Shown: positions 32,196 to 42,169, counted from the stretch's first letter. The stretch: DNA of 59,024 bases from JAAZMA01 sp036720245 (GCA_036720245.1 DAIMNI010000006.1:1-59024), one strand, 5' to 3'. Notes: generated from the sequence alone by a model not told the origin. Program-made: numbers and translations.

Positions 32196-33485
32196 TTAAC
32201 GTCTAACTAAATCCTTCGCTATTTTCTCTGTATTATACATTATCTTCTCCATATCTACAGTTTTCATTTCCCTATTTTCCATTAAAATTTTCCCATCTAC
32301 TATTACTGTATCTACATCTGAGCCTTGTGCAGAGTAGGCTAATAGTGAGATTATATTATGGATTGGGTATAGATGTGGTTTATTAATATCTATAAGTATA
32401 ATATCGGCTTTTTTACCTATCTCAATAGAGCCAATCTCCTTATTCCAATCTAGTGCCTTGGCACCATTTATTGTAGCCATTTTTAATGCATCTATGGCTG
32501 GTACAGATACTGCATCCTTATTTACAGCCTTATTTATAATAGAAGCTAAATGGATTTCTTCAAACATATTTAAATTATTATTGCTAGAAGAACCATCAGT
32601 ACCTAATGCCACATTTATGCCAGATTTAAGCATCTTATCCACTGGTGCAAATCCTGAAGCTAATTTTAGATTGCTACTAGGATTATTTACAGGATTTACA
32701 TTATTGGATTTCATAATATCTATATCCTTGTTATCTACATGAACACAGTGAGCAGCCACTGTATGAAAATCAAATAGTCCTAAATCATATACATATTCTA
32801 TAGGAGATTTGCCCCATTTTTCAAAGCTGTCCTTTACTTCCTTTTCAGTTTCCGATAAATGAATATGAACCCCTGTATCTAGTTCCTTAGCTAAATCCAT
32901 GATTTCTCCTAAAAATTTAGAACTGCAGGTATAAGGGGCATGAGGTGCTACCATTACTTTTATTCTACCATTTCCCTTTCCATGCCAATTGTTATATAGA
33001 TTTTTTGTATCTAACAGTTTTTCTGCATTTTGCCCTTGTTCTTCTATTAATCCTCTGGTGAGTACTCCGCGCATACCTATTTCTTCTAGGCCCTTTCCTA
33101 CTTTATCCATAAAGAAATACATATCACAAAAAGTAGTGGTACCAGATTGAATCATTTCCACCATGCTAAGTAGAGAACCCCAATATACATCTTCTGCCTT
33201 AAGATTTGCCTCCGTAGGCCATATCTTCTGTGTAAGCCATTCATGTAGTGGTAAATCATCTGCAAAATTTCTAAGTAAAGACATACCTATATGAGTATGG
33301 GCATTAATTAACCCCGGCATAGCTATTTTATTTTTCCCATTTATAATCCTATCTACTTTTATATTTTCCCTTAATTCTCCTATATGGGTTATTTTATCAT
33401 CTTCAATGTAAATATTAGTATTTTCTATTACCTCTTCTTTGCCGTCCATAGGTACTAAGGTGATATTTTTAATAAGTATATTCAT
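32196..33485 (-). CDS. S-adenosylhomocysteine/5'-methylthioadenosine deaminase-type amidohydrolase
   Basis: A 429-aa metal-dependent amidohydrolase of the MtaD/SsnA-like branch. Metal ligands are His63 and His65 (NAHTHIGMS), the His of HIHLSET, and the final Asp in LGTDGSSSNN. VAPHAPYTCS and VAAHCVHV supply further active-site residues. MtaD converts SAH to S-inosylhomocysteine and MTA to methylthioinosine, part of methyl-donor recycling. Guanine or other deaminases of the family are less likely, because the GMSLLRN-LPLHEWL pattern is the MTA/SAH type. AAGGAGTG precedes the ATG. It begins the run into the coiled-coil gene and acpS-nnrD. Confidence 0.9.
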   Translation of the reverse strand: MNILIKNITLVPMDGKEEVIENTNIYIEDDKITHIGELRENIKVDRIINGKNKIAMPGLINAHTHIGMSLLRNFADDLPLHEWLTQKIWPTEANLKAEDVYWGSLLSMVEMIQSGTTTFCDMYFFMDKVGKGLEEIGMRGVLTRGLIEEQGQNAEKLLDTKNLYNNWHGKGNGRIKVMVAPHAPYTCSSKFLGEIMDLAKELDTGVHIHLSETEKEVKDSFEKWGKSPIEYVYDLGLFDFHTVAAHCVHVDNKDIDIMKSNNVNPVNNPSSNLKLASGFAPVDKMLKSGINVALGTDGSSSNNNLNMFEEIHLASIINKAVNKDAVSVPAIDALKMATINGAKALDWNKEIGSIEIGKKADIILIDINKPHLYPIHNIISLLAYSAQGSDVDTVIVDGKILMENREMKTVDMEKIMYNTEKIAKDLVRR

Positions 33486-33695
33486 AAAATCACTCCTTGT
33501 ATAATATTGTATAGAATAATTATATCATAAGAAAAGAATAACAGCCCTATAAAATAGGACTGTTATTTAAATTTTAACCGTTCGAACCTAAAATAAGTCA
33601 ATCCAATTTGATAAAAATTAGAATTTATAAATTGTTGACTTACATTAAAATAATCTGCATAATATTTATTATAATGTTTATTGTTTTTCATTGTA

Positions 33696-33720
33696 GTTAT
33701 ATAATATCATATTATATAAC
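33696..33720. repeat. Perfect 25-bp palindrome
   Basis: GTTATATAATAT, a single C, then ATATTATATAAC: twelve-base arms with no mismatch. It is too AT-rich for a terminator and has no T run. It could be a protein-binding site or a cruciform-prone element. Confidence 0.6.
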
Positions 33721-33762
33721 AAAAAGGAGGATGGCTATTTTCGACCATCTCTTTTTTTATAT

Positions 33763-33799
33763 AAAAAACAGCGTGGATAAAGTTACCATACTGTTTTTA
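33763..33799 (-). terminator. Terminator of the GH3 gene
   Basis: On the minus strand AAAACAGTATGG pairs with CCACGCTGTTTT (one internal mismatch), followed by TTTATATAAAAAAAG. It is 35 nt after the GH3 stop. Confidence 0.7.
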
Positions 33800-33833
33800 T
33801 TAGCTATCTATTTTCCGACAGCCCCATCTTATT

Positions 33834-36656
33834 TTAATTTCCTTTATTGCTTGGAGATACCAGTGGTGTAACATCATATTTTTCTGTACGTTTATCTTTT
33901 ATAACTCCTGACCAATTTAATCCAAAAGCAAAATCATATCTATTTCCTTCTTCATCTACATAACATTCCATATCCCTTGGCACATCTTCATATTGTTTTT
34001 CTACAGCTTCCATATTTAATGGCATTTGCAGTGGTAATAACCCCTCAGGTTCTGCTTTACCTGTGATTATATCAAAATATGCTTGATCGATTGCTCCAAA
34101 GCCCATTATTATAGCATCTACATCCTTTTCAAATTCTTCAAACACCATTGGATTATCTGCTCTAATAGCTACTATTATAGGCTTATCCTTAGCTATTTCC
34201 TTAGCTAATGATATATTATCTAGATCACTCTTATTTGTAATCTTAGCTGTTTCCCCATAGTATGAACGGTTTTCTCCTTCATTCGCTGCAATAGATTCTT
34301 TACGTACGTATTTTGAATCTGCTGTATATTCTTCATACTGTAATGATTGGGGTATATATTTACCATCATCTATACCAGTTCCCATAAACATATTTCCTGC
34401 ATTTTTAGGATTATTTACTACTGCTAATGTAAAATCTATATCCTTTAATTCCTCTTCTGTTGGATGAATAATATCCTTTTCGGTAAGCTGCGGGTTACCT
34501 TTATTGTCTACACCCGTAGGTTCCCCTACTTTATCTGTTATTACGTTAAAGTACTTCTCCGCTATTTCAAGATTCACAGGCAATTCCCAACTAGCTAGTG
34601 TATAATCATCTATCGGACCAAACATTACCCTTTCTGCTGGTATAAATCTCATTGGTATATATACTGTTGGTTTTTCGTTATTATCCTCTGTTTTCTTAAT
34701 AATATTATTTTTGTTTTTAAGTAATACTATAGACTTAAGTTGAGCTTCATAGCCCTTTTTCATATGTTCTAGATTTCCTACTATGGACTTTGATTCTTCC
34801 ACGTCTAAATATGGATCTTCAAACAAACCTAATTGGAATATATTGTTCAATAACCTTACCGCTGATTCTTCAAATCTATCACGTATGGCTTCTTCACCAA
34901 TTTTTTCTTTTCCAATTTCATAAGCTTCCAACACTGGTCCTTTTTCGTTGTTCCCACCAAATTGATCTACTCCAGCCATCAATGCTTTATAATGTCTTTC
35001 TGCTTCAGTAAGATCATCTACTCCCCAAGTCATAAAACTTGTTATCATCCAATCTGTACAAATAACACCATCATAATTATATTTTCCACGTAGTAAATCT
35101 TTAATTTTGTATTCATTGTAGGAACTTCCCACATGCTCACCTAATTTACCATTATCATCCCATGCTATAGAGTAGGATGGCATAACTGCCGATGCAAATT
35201 CAGTCTTTCCATCTAAATTAAATCCTCCATCTACAAAAGGTATTAGGTGAGTTTCAAATTGACCGCCTGGATATACTGCATATTTGCCAGTTTCAGAATG
35301 GGATTCCCTACCTCCTTCTCCAGGGCCATCTCCTGGCCAGTGTTTAATCATAGCATTTACACTATCTTTCCCCCATCCTAAATCCTTTCCATTCTCATCA
35401 AAAGTAGATTGAAAACCATCAGTATAAGCCCTAGTCATATCCCTTGATAAAGCTGGATCCTCACCAAATGTTCCGTTGACACGCATCCATCTAGGTTCAG
35501 TAGCCAAATCTACTTGTGGTGACAAAGCTGTACCTATACCCATAGCCCTATATTCTTTAGAAGCAACCATACCAAATTCCTTTACTATTTCAGGATCAAA
35601 GGTAGCTGCTAAACCAAGATTGCTTGGCCAAAGTGAAATATCCCCTCCACCTACTTCACCTGATCTAGCCGATGAGGCAGTATGACGTGGATCAGAACTA
35701 AAGTTTACTGGAATTCCAAATCCTATTCCTTCCACAAATTCCTGAACTGAATTATTCCATTTAGCTGTTACCTCTACATCATTTCCTGCTGCATTTAATA
35801 CTGCCCTTACCCCGTCCTCTTCAAGGAATTTTTCCTGTTCTTCAGAAACTTCTGGCGTAATATCAGTTTGATGACTACTGTATAGCATTAGGCCAGCTAT
35901 ATCGTCAATACTTAGCTTAGAAGCTAAATCTTTAGCTCTGGTCTTATAATCTTGGCGCCAATCTTCATATACATCAAGTTTGCCATTTTTATTTAAATCC
36001 TTAAACCCATACCCATCTACTGTAAGTATTTTTACACCTGATTTTGGTGAGTAGGTTAAAGCTTGACCATCTTCATTGTATATTCTTATAAAGTCATCTC
36101 TTGACCTCTCAGCAGTCCACTTTATACCTTTACTAACATTTATTGCTCTTTCTACTAGAGTTATAGCTTCTGCATTGGTCAAATGGGACTTTGGATCTAT
36201 CCTATTTCCCTTGCCTTGTACTATATTAGTTTGAACTAGCATAGCTATAGGCTCCTTTGTCTTATTAGATATATTTGAAGCATCTGCATAACTATCTAGT
36301 ATGGATATATCTACTACTGGTACATAGTCTATAACTTTTGCTAGGACTACAAAGGCATCCTCTCTAGTTATATGCTCCTTAGTTATTATATTCTCCTTAT
36401 CAAAGTTTTCCATTAAACCAGATATGGATATGAGGTTTGCAAATTCCTTCCCACTAATTGCCTTATTGAGTATATCCTCTGTAAAAGTATTATCTACATA
36501 GTCTAACAAATCATTATCCTTAGCTCTCTCATAGGCATCCTTAAACCAATTAGGGACAGAATCTTTCCCTGCAAAGGCCACCGTATTAGATAAGATTAGC
36601 ATTAATGACAACAATAGACTAACTATTGTCCTTTTTCTTAGTATAACTCTATTCAT
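33834..36656 (-). CDS. SLH-anchored glycoside hydrolase family 3 enzyme
   Basis: A 940-aa exported beta-glucosidase-type enzyme. A signal peptide (about 1-29, ending NTVAFA) is followed by about three SLH-like motifs (about 33-180), the modules that bind pyruvylated wall polymer. The GH3 part begins with a calcium-loop-like DLNKNGKLDVYEDW near 220. It contains the (alpha/beta)8 domain with MIKHWPGDGPGEGGRESH and nucleophile-type Asp in VICTDWM, then the second domain (GQ-type sugar-site loops, VAIRADNPMVFEE). It should release glucose from beta-glucosides at the cell surface. A TTG three codons upstream is another possible start. A 138-nt gap separates it from the PTS-GH4 genes, so it may have its own control. 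Confidence 0.92.
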   Translation of the reverse strand: MNRVILRKRTIVSLLLSLMLILSNTVAFAGKDSVPNWFKDAYERAKDNDLLDYVDNTFTEDILNKAISGKEFANLISISGLMENFDKENIITKEHITREDAFVVLAKVIDYVPVVDISILDSYADASNISNKTKEPIAMLVQTNIVQGKGNRIDPKSHLTNAEAITLVERAINVSKGIKWTAERSRDDFIRIYNEDGQALTYSPKSGVKILTVDGYGFKDLNKNGKLDVYEDWRQDYKTRAKDLASKLSIDDIAGLMLYSSHQTDITPEVSEEQEKFLEEDGVRAVLNAAGNDVEVTAKWNNSVQEFVEGIGFGIPVNFSSDPRHTASSARSGEVGGGDISLWPSNLGLAATFDPEIVKEFGMVASKEYRAMGIGTALSPQVDLATEPRWMRVNGTFGEDPALSRDMTRAYTDGFQSTFDENGKDLGWGKDSVNAMIKHWPGDGPGEGGRESHSETGKYAVYPGGQFETHLIPFVDGGFNLDGKTEFASAVMPSYSIAWDDNGKLGEHVGSSYNEYKIKDLLRGKYNYDGVICTDWMITSFMTWGVDDLTEAERHYKALMAGVDQFGGNNEKGPVLEAYEIGKEKIGEEAIRDRFEESAVRLLNNIFQLGLFEDPYLDVEESKSIVGNLEHMKKGYEAQLKSIVLLKNKNNIIKKTEDNNEKPTVYIPMRFIPAERVMFGPIDDYTLASWELPVNLEIAEKYFNVITDKVGEPTGVDNKGNPQLTEKDIIHPTEEELKDIDFTLAVVNNPKNAGNMFMGTGIDDGKYIPQSLQYEEYTADSKYVRKESIAANEGENRSYYGETAKITNKSDLDNISLAKEIAKDKPIIVAIRADNPMVFEEFEKDVDAIIMGFGAIDQAYFDIITGKAEPEGLLPLQMPLNMEAVEKQYEDVPRDMECYVDEEGNRYDFAFGLNWSGVIKDKRTEKYDVTPLVSPSNKGN

Positions 36657-36794
36657 TTTAATCAAATCCTCCTATCATATACTTACAATTTAACTCTACC
36701 CCATCTTCCACCGCAACTAACCCATTCCCTACAATAAGCAAGGGCTTTTGGTATCTGTCGTATAATTGGTTTAAAGTATATCTTAATCCTTTTT

Positions 36795-38129
36795 TTATAG
36801 TTTTTCTATTGCATCCTTAAACTGTGGTAAATAATCTTTGTGTGCTATTAGCATTTCATCCAATAGTTCTTTTGCAATTGTTCCTCCTGGTACCAATGGA
36901 TTAAGAGTAAAAGCTTGTAGTGCTTTACCATAATTTCCTGTAACAGCTGCTTCTATAGTCAATTCTTCCATAGCCTTCATTAGTTGAATATATCCTCTAG
37001 CTGCTGGATTTAATTTGCCAAATCTAATAGGCATTGGGCCATGACCTGTAATTACGCTGCTAACTTCTACTACAGAGTCATAAGGTAAGTCTGGAAGTGC
37101 CCCGTTATTTCTAGTACTTACCACCATAATATTTCTTTTATCATTATATATGGAGCTGATCATTTCACAGGCTGCATCTGAATAATGTGCCCCACCACGT
37201 TTGGATAATTCTTCTGGTTTTTCTTTTAAATCTGGGTTTTTGTATAGTTCAAATAAAGAAGCTTCCACTTCTTTTACTACCTCTGCTCTAGTTTCATTTT
37301 TCTTATAACTTTCTATGGATTTTTTAAGCATATCATCTTGTAGATAATAATACATATGATAAGCACAAGGCAACATTCCTAAATCCCTAATCTGTTCTTC
37401 TAAAAATGGTACATTATCAATGTTTTCTACTACTTTTTCAGTTTCTTTACTAAACATAATATCCATAACATCCTCTGTCAATTCATTACCATTTTTATCA
37501 TATACCCTATGCCAATGGAAATGATTTAGCCCACCAAATTGGAAAAATAAATCATCTTTTGACTTTCCAAGCATTTCAGATTCACCCAATATATGCCCTA
37601 TAGGAACATTACATAATCCTACAATTTTTTCATATTTTCCATAGTTTAATACTGCCTCTGTTATCATACCTGCTGGATTAGTAAAATTAATTAGCCAAGC
37701 TCCTGGACATAGTTCCTTCATATCTTCTACAATATCTAATATTACTGGAACTGTTCTAAAGGCTTTAAACATTCCTCCAGCACCATTGGTTTCTTGACCT
37801 AGTATTCCATGGCTTAGTGGAATCCTCTCATCTTTAACTCTAGCATCAAGTAAACCTACCCTAAATTGTGTAGATACAAAATCTGCATCCTTTAAAGCTT
37901 CTCTTCTGTCTAGAGTTAAATGCACTTCCCAATCTAAACCTGCATTCTTTACCATACGCTTAGCTAGTTCCCCAACTATTTCTAATTTCTCTTTTCCTTC
38001 TTCTATATCTACTAACCATATTTCTTTAATTGGCAATTCTTCTTTTCTTTTAATAAATCCTTCTATTAATTCTGGCGTATAACTAGAACCGCCACCTATG
38101 GTTACTATTTTAATCTTGTCTTTCTTCAT
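36795..38129 (-). CDS. 6-phospho-beta-glucosidase, GH4 family
   Basis: A 444-aa NAD- and metal-dependent glycosidase (LicH/CelF type) that splits cellobiose-6-phosphate-like sugars delivered by the PTS. The NAD-binding start is IVTIGGGSSYTPELIEGF. The metal and catalytic region is NFTNPAGMITEAV and GLCNVPIGH (Cys ligand), with a nearby FGGLNHFHW (His ligand). The C-terminal NPAARGYIQLMKAMEELTIEAA is typical. GH4 uses a redox-elimination mechanism rather than two carboxylates. It follows PTS IIA by 2 nt, the expected place in a cellobiose operon. Confidence 0.95.
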   Translation of the reverse strand: MKKDKIKIVTIGGGSSYTPELIEGFIKRKEELPIKEIWLVDIEEGKEKLEIVGELAKRMVKNAGLDWEVHLTLDRREALKDADFVSTQFRVGLLDARVKDERIPLSHGILGQETNGAGGMFKAFRTVPVILDIVEDMKELCPGAWLINFTNPAGMITEAVLNYGKYEKIVGLCNVPIGHILGESEMLGKSKDDLFFQFGGLNHFHWHRVYDKNGNELTEDVMDIMFSKETEKVVENIDNVPFLEEQIRDLGMLPCAYHMYYYLQDDMLKKSIESYKKNETRAEVVKEVEASLFELYKNPDLKEKPEELSKRGGAHYSDAACEMISSIYNDKRNIMVVSTRNNGALPDLPYDSVVEVSSVITGHGPMPIRFGKLNPAARGYIQLMKAMEELTIEAAVTGNYGKALQAFTLNPLVPGGTIAKELLDEMLIAHKDYLPQFKDAIEKL

Positions 38130-38130
38130 C

Positions 38131-38466
38131 TTAAATCCCCCTATTTTCTTCTTTTAAATTAGCAATTTCTAACTGCATTTCTATCATTTTTTCCACCAAA
38201 TCCTTAGCTAATATAGATGACATTAGATGATCTTGGGCATGAACCATTAAAATATTTACCTCTACCCCTTCACCTTGAGCCTCCTTCTGAATTAATTCTG
38301 TTTGAATTTTATGAGTCTTTAGTATTTCTTTTTTGGCTTCTCCCATTAGTTCATCTGCCTTTTCAAAATCTCCATCTTGAGCATAGTCAAAGGCCTCAAA
38401 GATATCTGACCTAGCAGAGCCAGAATTAGCTATTAACTGAAATATCAATTGCTCTAATTGTTCCAT
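38131..38466 (-). CDS. PTS lactose/cellobiose family IIA component
   Basis: A 111-aa soluble phosphocarrier with three helices. The phosphorylation site is in VHAQDHLMSSI, with His76 the likely acceptor from HPr and the conserved Asp79. The N-terminus LEQLIFQLIANSGSARSDIFEAF is the family start. Of two ATGs the inner one (38466) has proper spacing to GGAGG. It passes phosphate to the IIB protein encoded two genes upstream. The order in the operon is regulator, IIB, IIC, IIA, GH4. Confidence 0.95.
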   Translation of the reverse strand: MEQLEQLIFQLIANSGSARSDIFEAFDYAQDGDFEKADELMGEAKKEILKTHKIQTELIQKEAQGEGVEVNILMVHAQDHLMSSILAKDLVEKMIEMQLEIANLKEENRGI

Positions 38467-38496
38467 ATTCATTCCTCCTATGTCCTTATAATGATA

Positions 38497-39819
38497 TTAT
38501 GCAGCCTCACCTGTTTTTTCTTCTTCTACTAATAATTTTTCATAGGATTTAAAAAATGGATAATATATTGCCATATCTATGAAAAAGCAAACAACTACCA
38601 ATACAAAAGCCTTCCAGTCCAAAGTAGCTAGGGGCAAACCTATAAATGCAGGAGTTGTCCAAGGAACAGCTACAAAAGCATTTCCTACCAATTCTAATTT
38701 AACTGACAAATACCCAATTATTCCATTTACACAAGGTGCCAAAATAAGTGGAATAAACATTATAGGATTTAAAATAATAAGTGTCCCAAATAATATTGGT
38801 TCGTTAATATTAAATAATCCTGGAAGTATTCCTACTTTACCCACTGCCTTTAATTGGGAAGATTTACTTCTTAACATTAAAACTGCCAAAGCTAAGGTTG
38901 CACCAGAGCCTCCCAGTACTACTACCACAGCCCATAATGGATCAGTCCATATAAATTCCATTGGTTGACCTGCCACTTTTGCTGCAGCATTGGCCATAAT
39001 ATTTTGAGCAAAAAATGGTGCTGTAATTGTACCCATTATGGCAGCCCCGTGGACTCCTACAAACCATAGTAAATGGGTAATTATAATCACAGCTAGCATA
39101 AACCATAAACTATCTACCGCACTTAAAGCTGGTGTCAAGGCTCTCATAATGGCCTCTGGTATATTAGAACCAAATGCACTAAGAAATATTAAATTAATAG
39201 CATAGAATAAAGCTATATTTACAACCATTGGAATTAATGCTGTAAAAGAAGCACTTACTGCTGGCGGTACTCCCTCTGGCATTTTAATAGATATTCCTCT
39301 TTCCAATAAAGCCCTAGTAATTTCTACAGTAACTAATCCAATTATCATAGCCGTAAATAATCCCTTAGCATCTAAATATGTCATTGGAATTGCCCCTTCT
39401 GTAGCTGGAGCAGATACTAGTAAAAATACTACACCAGAAATAACTGCACTGGATAATGGGTCAATTTCTACCTTTTTTTGGTATTCCTTTGCCAAGCTAT
39501 AAGCTATAGCTACTGCTGCAAATAATGACATAATCGCCATAGTCATATTATATGGAGTTAGTATAGCACCCATATTGGCAGTTGCCCAAGAATGCCATCC
39601 TAATAAAAATTTCTTAAAAATATTAGTAGCTTCAGTTCTAGCTGGATCTACTGGTGGGAAAGCTATAATTAAGCTTATACCACCAATTATTGTAAGTGGT
39701 ATGGTACTCATAATTCCATCCCTAATTGCTTTTAAATGCCTTTGTTCACTTAGCTTGGAGGCTGCTGGCATTAACTTTTCCTCTAAAAAATTAATAAAAT
39801 TACTATTTTTTTCAGTCAT
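38497..39819 (-). CDS. PTS cellobiose-type IIC permease
   Basis: A 440-aa membrane permease with about ten helices, of the lactose/cellobiose (CelB/LicC) type. Typical features are the start FINFLEEKLMPAASKLSEQRHLKAIRDGI, the central GVHGAAIMGTITAPFF (sugar site region with conserved His), and FNINEPILFGTLIILNPIMFIPL near residue 335. It moves a beta-diglucoside inward, phosphorylated by IIB. The start overlaps IIB by 8 nt. The sugar may be cellobiose, chitobiose or lichenan pieces; the GH4 and GH3 neighbours favour beta-glucosides. Confidence 0.95.
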   Translation of the reverse strand: MTEKNSNFINFLEEKLMPAASKLSEQRHLKAIRDGIMSTIPLTIIGGISLIIAFPPVDPARTEATNIFKKFLLGWHSWATANMGAILTPYNMTMAIMSLFAAVAIAYSLAKEYQKKVEIDPLSSAVISGVVFLLVSAPATEGAIPMTYLDAKGLFTAMIIGLVTVEITRALLERGISIKMPEGVPPAVSASFTALIPMVVNIALFYAINLIFLSAFGSNIPEAIMRALTPALSAVDSLWFMLAVIIITHLLWFVGVHGAAIMGTITAPFFAQNIMANAAAKVAGQPMEFIWTDPLWAVVVVLGGSGATLALAVLMLRSKSSQLKAVGKVGILPGLFNINEPILFGTLIILNPIMFIPLILAPCVNGIIGYLSVKLELVGNAFVAVPWTTPAFIGLPLATLDWKAFVLVVVCFFIDMAIYYPFFKSYEKLLVEEEKTGEAA

Positions 39820-40138
39820 TTTTACCCTCCTGTTTTTTATTGTATAATTCCTTCGCAGAATTTAAAATATTTTCCCCATTAGCAAGGCCATAATCTCTTA
39901 TATCAATGGTTTCAACGGGAATTCCATATTCTCCCGCTACTTTTTCAAACTCTTTTTTCTTAAATCTAATTTGTGGCCCTAACAAAATTACATCATAATC
40001 TTTATAAATATCATCGAATCTTTCTGCGGGTCTTGCATCTATTACCCAGTCTTTTTCGTCATCAGTTAAAGCCTTTTCCATTTTAGATACTATTAGAGAT
40101 GTTGACATTCCTACAGCACACATCAACAATATTTTCAT
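39812..40138 (-). CDS. PTS lactose/cellobiose family IIB component
   Basis: A 108-aa cytoplasmic subunit that carries phosphate on Cys7 in MKILLMCAVGMSTSLIVSKM. The P-loop-like CxxGMSTS motif is intact, as is VILLGPQIRFKK. AGGGGGAG precedes the ATG. It sits 12 nt after the regulator gene and overlaps IIC, so the sugar operon is translated in one run. Confidence 0.95.
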   Translation of the reverse strand: MKILLMCAVGMSTSLIVSKMEKALTDDEKDWVIDARPAERFDDIYKDYDVILLGPQIRFKKKEFEKVAGEYGIPVETIDIRDYGLANGENILNSAKELYNKKQEGKND

Positions 40139-40149
40139 TAAAACTCCCC

Positions 40150-42108
40150 CTAAAATTTAATATTTTCTATAAAGTCCTTATAATTCTTAGATTTTGATAA
40201 TTTTTCAATGATTGTTTCTGATTCCAATATTTCTTGAAGTAATCCATATAATACTTTTAGTTTTTCATCCTCCCTTGCATTAGCGGCAAAAAGAAGGATT
40301 ATTTTTACTCTCTTACATTCATAGACAATAGGTTTCTCCAATATTCCTATAGCTACCACTGTAGTTTTAGACATAGATTCCATTGGGTGAGGTATGGCTA
40401 CCATCTCGTCTAATATAGTAGAGTAAAGGCTTTCCCTTTGAAGCACTGAAGTGTAAAACGTCTCTACATCCTTAATGTATTCCCCCTTTCCTATTAATTT
40501 TGATAGTTCATATATAGCATCTAAATATTCTATTTCCTCGGGAAAATATTTAAAAAGTTCTTCTGAAGAAAATGAATCCTCTAGTTCAGCTATATATTTG
40601 CTTCTATCTGTAATCAGAGGATTTATAATTAAGTGTTTTCTAATTTTATTTAAATCCTCTTGATTTATAAGTGGGTTTACCTGCACCACGGGAATAGTGC
40701 AAGACTTATAATTTATAGGTATGGTAGATACAATTAAATCCACATCTTCATATTCTCCCTTTAAAATATTGTTTAATTTATATATAGGAAAATACCCTAT
40801 AATATTTATCTGCTCTTTGTAATAAAAAAGAATTTTACTTTTTACCAGTTGGGCAGTTCCTAGACCTGAACCACATATAATGGCAATATTAATTTTTTTA
40901 TAAGTACTTTCCAATGCGACTGCCACATGTAATGCAATATAGGATATTTCCGCCTCATTGATTATTACATTTAATTTATCTTTAATTATTGAAACCATAA
41001 GCGTAGATATTTCAAAAGCAAAAGGATAATTAGATTTTATTTGATTTTTTAAAGGATTTTCCTCAAAATGCTGAAATTTAATCCTTTCAATCATGGGATT
41101 TAAATGTAGTATAAGATTATTTTTAAAATTTTCATTATTAGTAAAGTCTATATTAAACTTTTCTTTAACTTCCACTATAAATTTCTCTACTATTTCTTCT
41201 GCCTTTCCCTTTAGAATATATTCTTCACTCTTAACATTTAATATCCTTTTGGTATTAAAGCTTTGTTGAAAGTATTCTAATTCCTTATAATCTAGAGATA
41301 TATTAAAATGGTCTTCAATATCCTTTTTTAATGCCTTTGCAATTATTAAATCTAGTTCCTCATGGTTTTCCTCTTCTATAACAAATTCCATTTGAATTCT
41401 TTTTATGCTTATTAAAATATCCTTAACTAATAAACTTACATCTTTATCTGTTAAAATATATCCATATTTATTCAATACATTTATAATAGTTTCATAAAGA
41501 AATAGGATTTCCTTATCTAAACTCGTCTCCTTATCTGGGAAAGCATAATAAAAACTTTTACTTAATATTAAATCGCTATTTAATTTTTCCCTTTTAAGCA
41601 CATTAAATATTAATAATCTCTTTGTTCTTTCATCTCCTAATAATTTTAATCCTTTCATAGGAGATACTTTTAATGTTAAACTTGGAAAGTTTTCTAATAC
41701 CTCAGCTATTTCCTTGATATCTAGATAAATAGTAGTTTTAGATACAAATAAAAGATTTGCCAAATCCTCCATCGTTATATAATCTGTAGCAAAAGCTAGT
41801 TTAAAAACTATAAATGCAAATCTTTCTGAGGGAGTATTGGGGATTTTCATAATGCTATTTTCTTCTTCAAAAATATTTTCTATTATGGATAAACCTATTA
41901 GCTTTTGTTCCTTAGGTATGGAGTATCCTTCCTGATTTGAAGAATTTATAATAATATTATAATTTTCAAGCATTTTATTTAAGGATTTAATATCGGAACG
42001 AATAGTCCTAGTGCTTACATTAAAAGTTTTAGATAATTCATTCCCTGATAACCCTATATCAGAATTTAGCAAATATAAAAATATTTTCTTCTGCCTTTCA
42101 TACGACAT
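40150..42108 (-). CDS. BglG/LicR-type PRD transcription regulator
   Basis: A 652-aa activator-type regulator. Domains in order: HTH_11 (about 1-75, SYERQKKIFLYLLNSDIGLSGNEL), an Mga-like HTH (about 80-165), PRD1 (about 180-275), PRD2 (about 290-395), an EIIB-like domain with Cys (NIAIICGSGLGTAQL), and a C-terminal EIIA domain with phosphorylatable His (AIPHPMESMSK). HPr and the PTS phosphorylate such regulators to match sugar supply. The start is the ATG at 42108 with GGTGAT ahead; an 18-residue upstream extension is rejected. It heads the operon that it should control. A 9-bp palindrome lies over its likely -10 region. Confidence 0.92.
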   Translation of the reverse strand: MSYERQKKIFLYLLNSDIGLSGNELSKTFNVSTRTIRSDIKSLNKMLENYNIIINSSNQEGYSIPKEQKLIGLSIIENIFEEENSIMKIPNTPSERFAFIVFKLAFATDYITMEDLANLLFVSKTTIYLDIKEIAEVLENFPSLTLKVSPMKGLKLLGDERTKRLLIFNVLKREKLNSDLILSKSFYYAFPDKETSLDKEILFLYETIINVLNKYGYILTDKDVSLLVKDILISIKRIQMEFVIEEENHEELDLIIAKALKKDIEDHFNISLDYKELEYFQQSFNTKRILNVKSEEYILKGKAEEIVEKFIVEVKEKFNIDFTNNENFKNNLILHLNPMIERIKFQHFEENPLKNQIKSNYPFAFEISTLMVSIIKDKLNVIINEAEISYIALHVAVALESTYKKINIAIICGSGLGTAQLVKSKILFYYKEQINIIGYFPIYKLNNILKGEYEDVDLIVSTIPINYKSCTIPVVQVNPLINQEDLNKIRKHLIINPLITDRSKYIAELEDSFSSEELFKYFPEEIEYLDAIYELSKLIGKGEYIKDVETFYTSVLQRESLYSTILDEMVAIPHPMESMSKTTVVAIGILEKPIVYECKRVKIILLFAANAREDEKLKVLYGLLQEILESETIIEKLSKSKNYKDFIENIKF

Positions 42109-42169
42109 TTGAATCACCATACCCTTTAAATATATATTACGCTCATTAGTTAATTCCTGCAATTAAGTA

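Larger units (their letters stand above)
33486..33833. other. 348-nt intergenic region without a convincing gene
   Basis: From left to right it holds a hairpin (AATAACAGCCCTAT...ATAGGACTGTTATT, 33537-33567), a possible plus-strand promoter (TTGACT, 17 nt, CATAAT near 33642), a perfect AT-rich palindrome at 33696-33720, an AGGAGG followed by ATG at 33731, and the GH3 terminator. The frame from that ATG runs into the antisense of the GH3 gene and does not look like a protein. A short non-coding transcript is possible. Confidence 0.5.

Noticed and set aside
33608..33871. Plus-strand 87-codon frame overlapping the end of the GH3 gene
   Set aside because: Much of it is translated palindrome and terminator DNA, and it ends inside the antisense of GH3. 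The inner ATG after AGGAGG gives no recognisable protein.
36657..36794. Riboswitch search in the leader of the GH3 gene
   Set aside because: The stretch is G-rich on the minus strand but shows none of the conserved blocks of the riboswitch classes I know.
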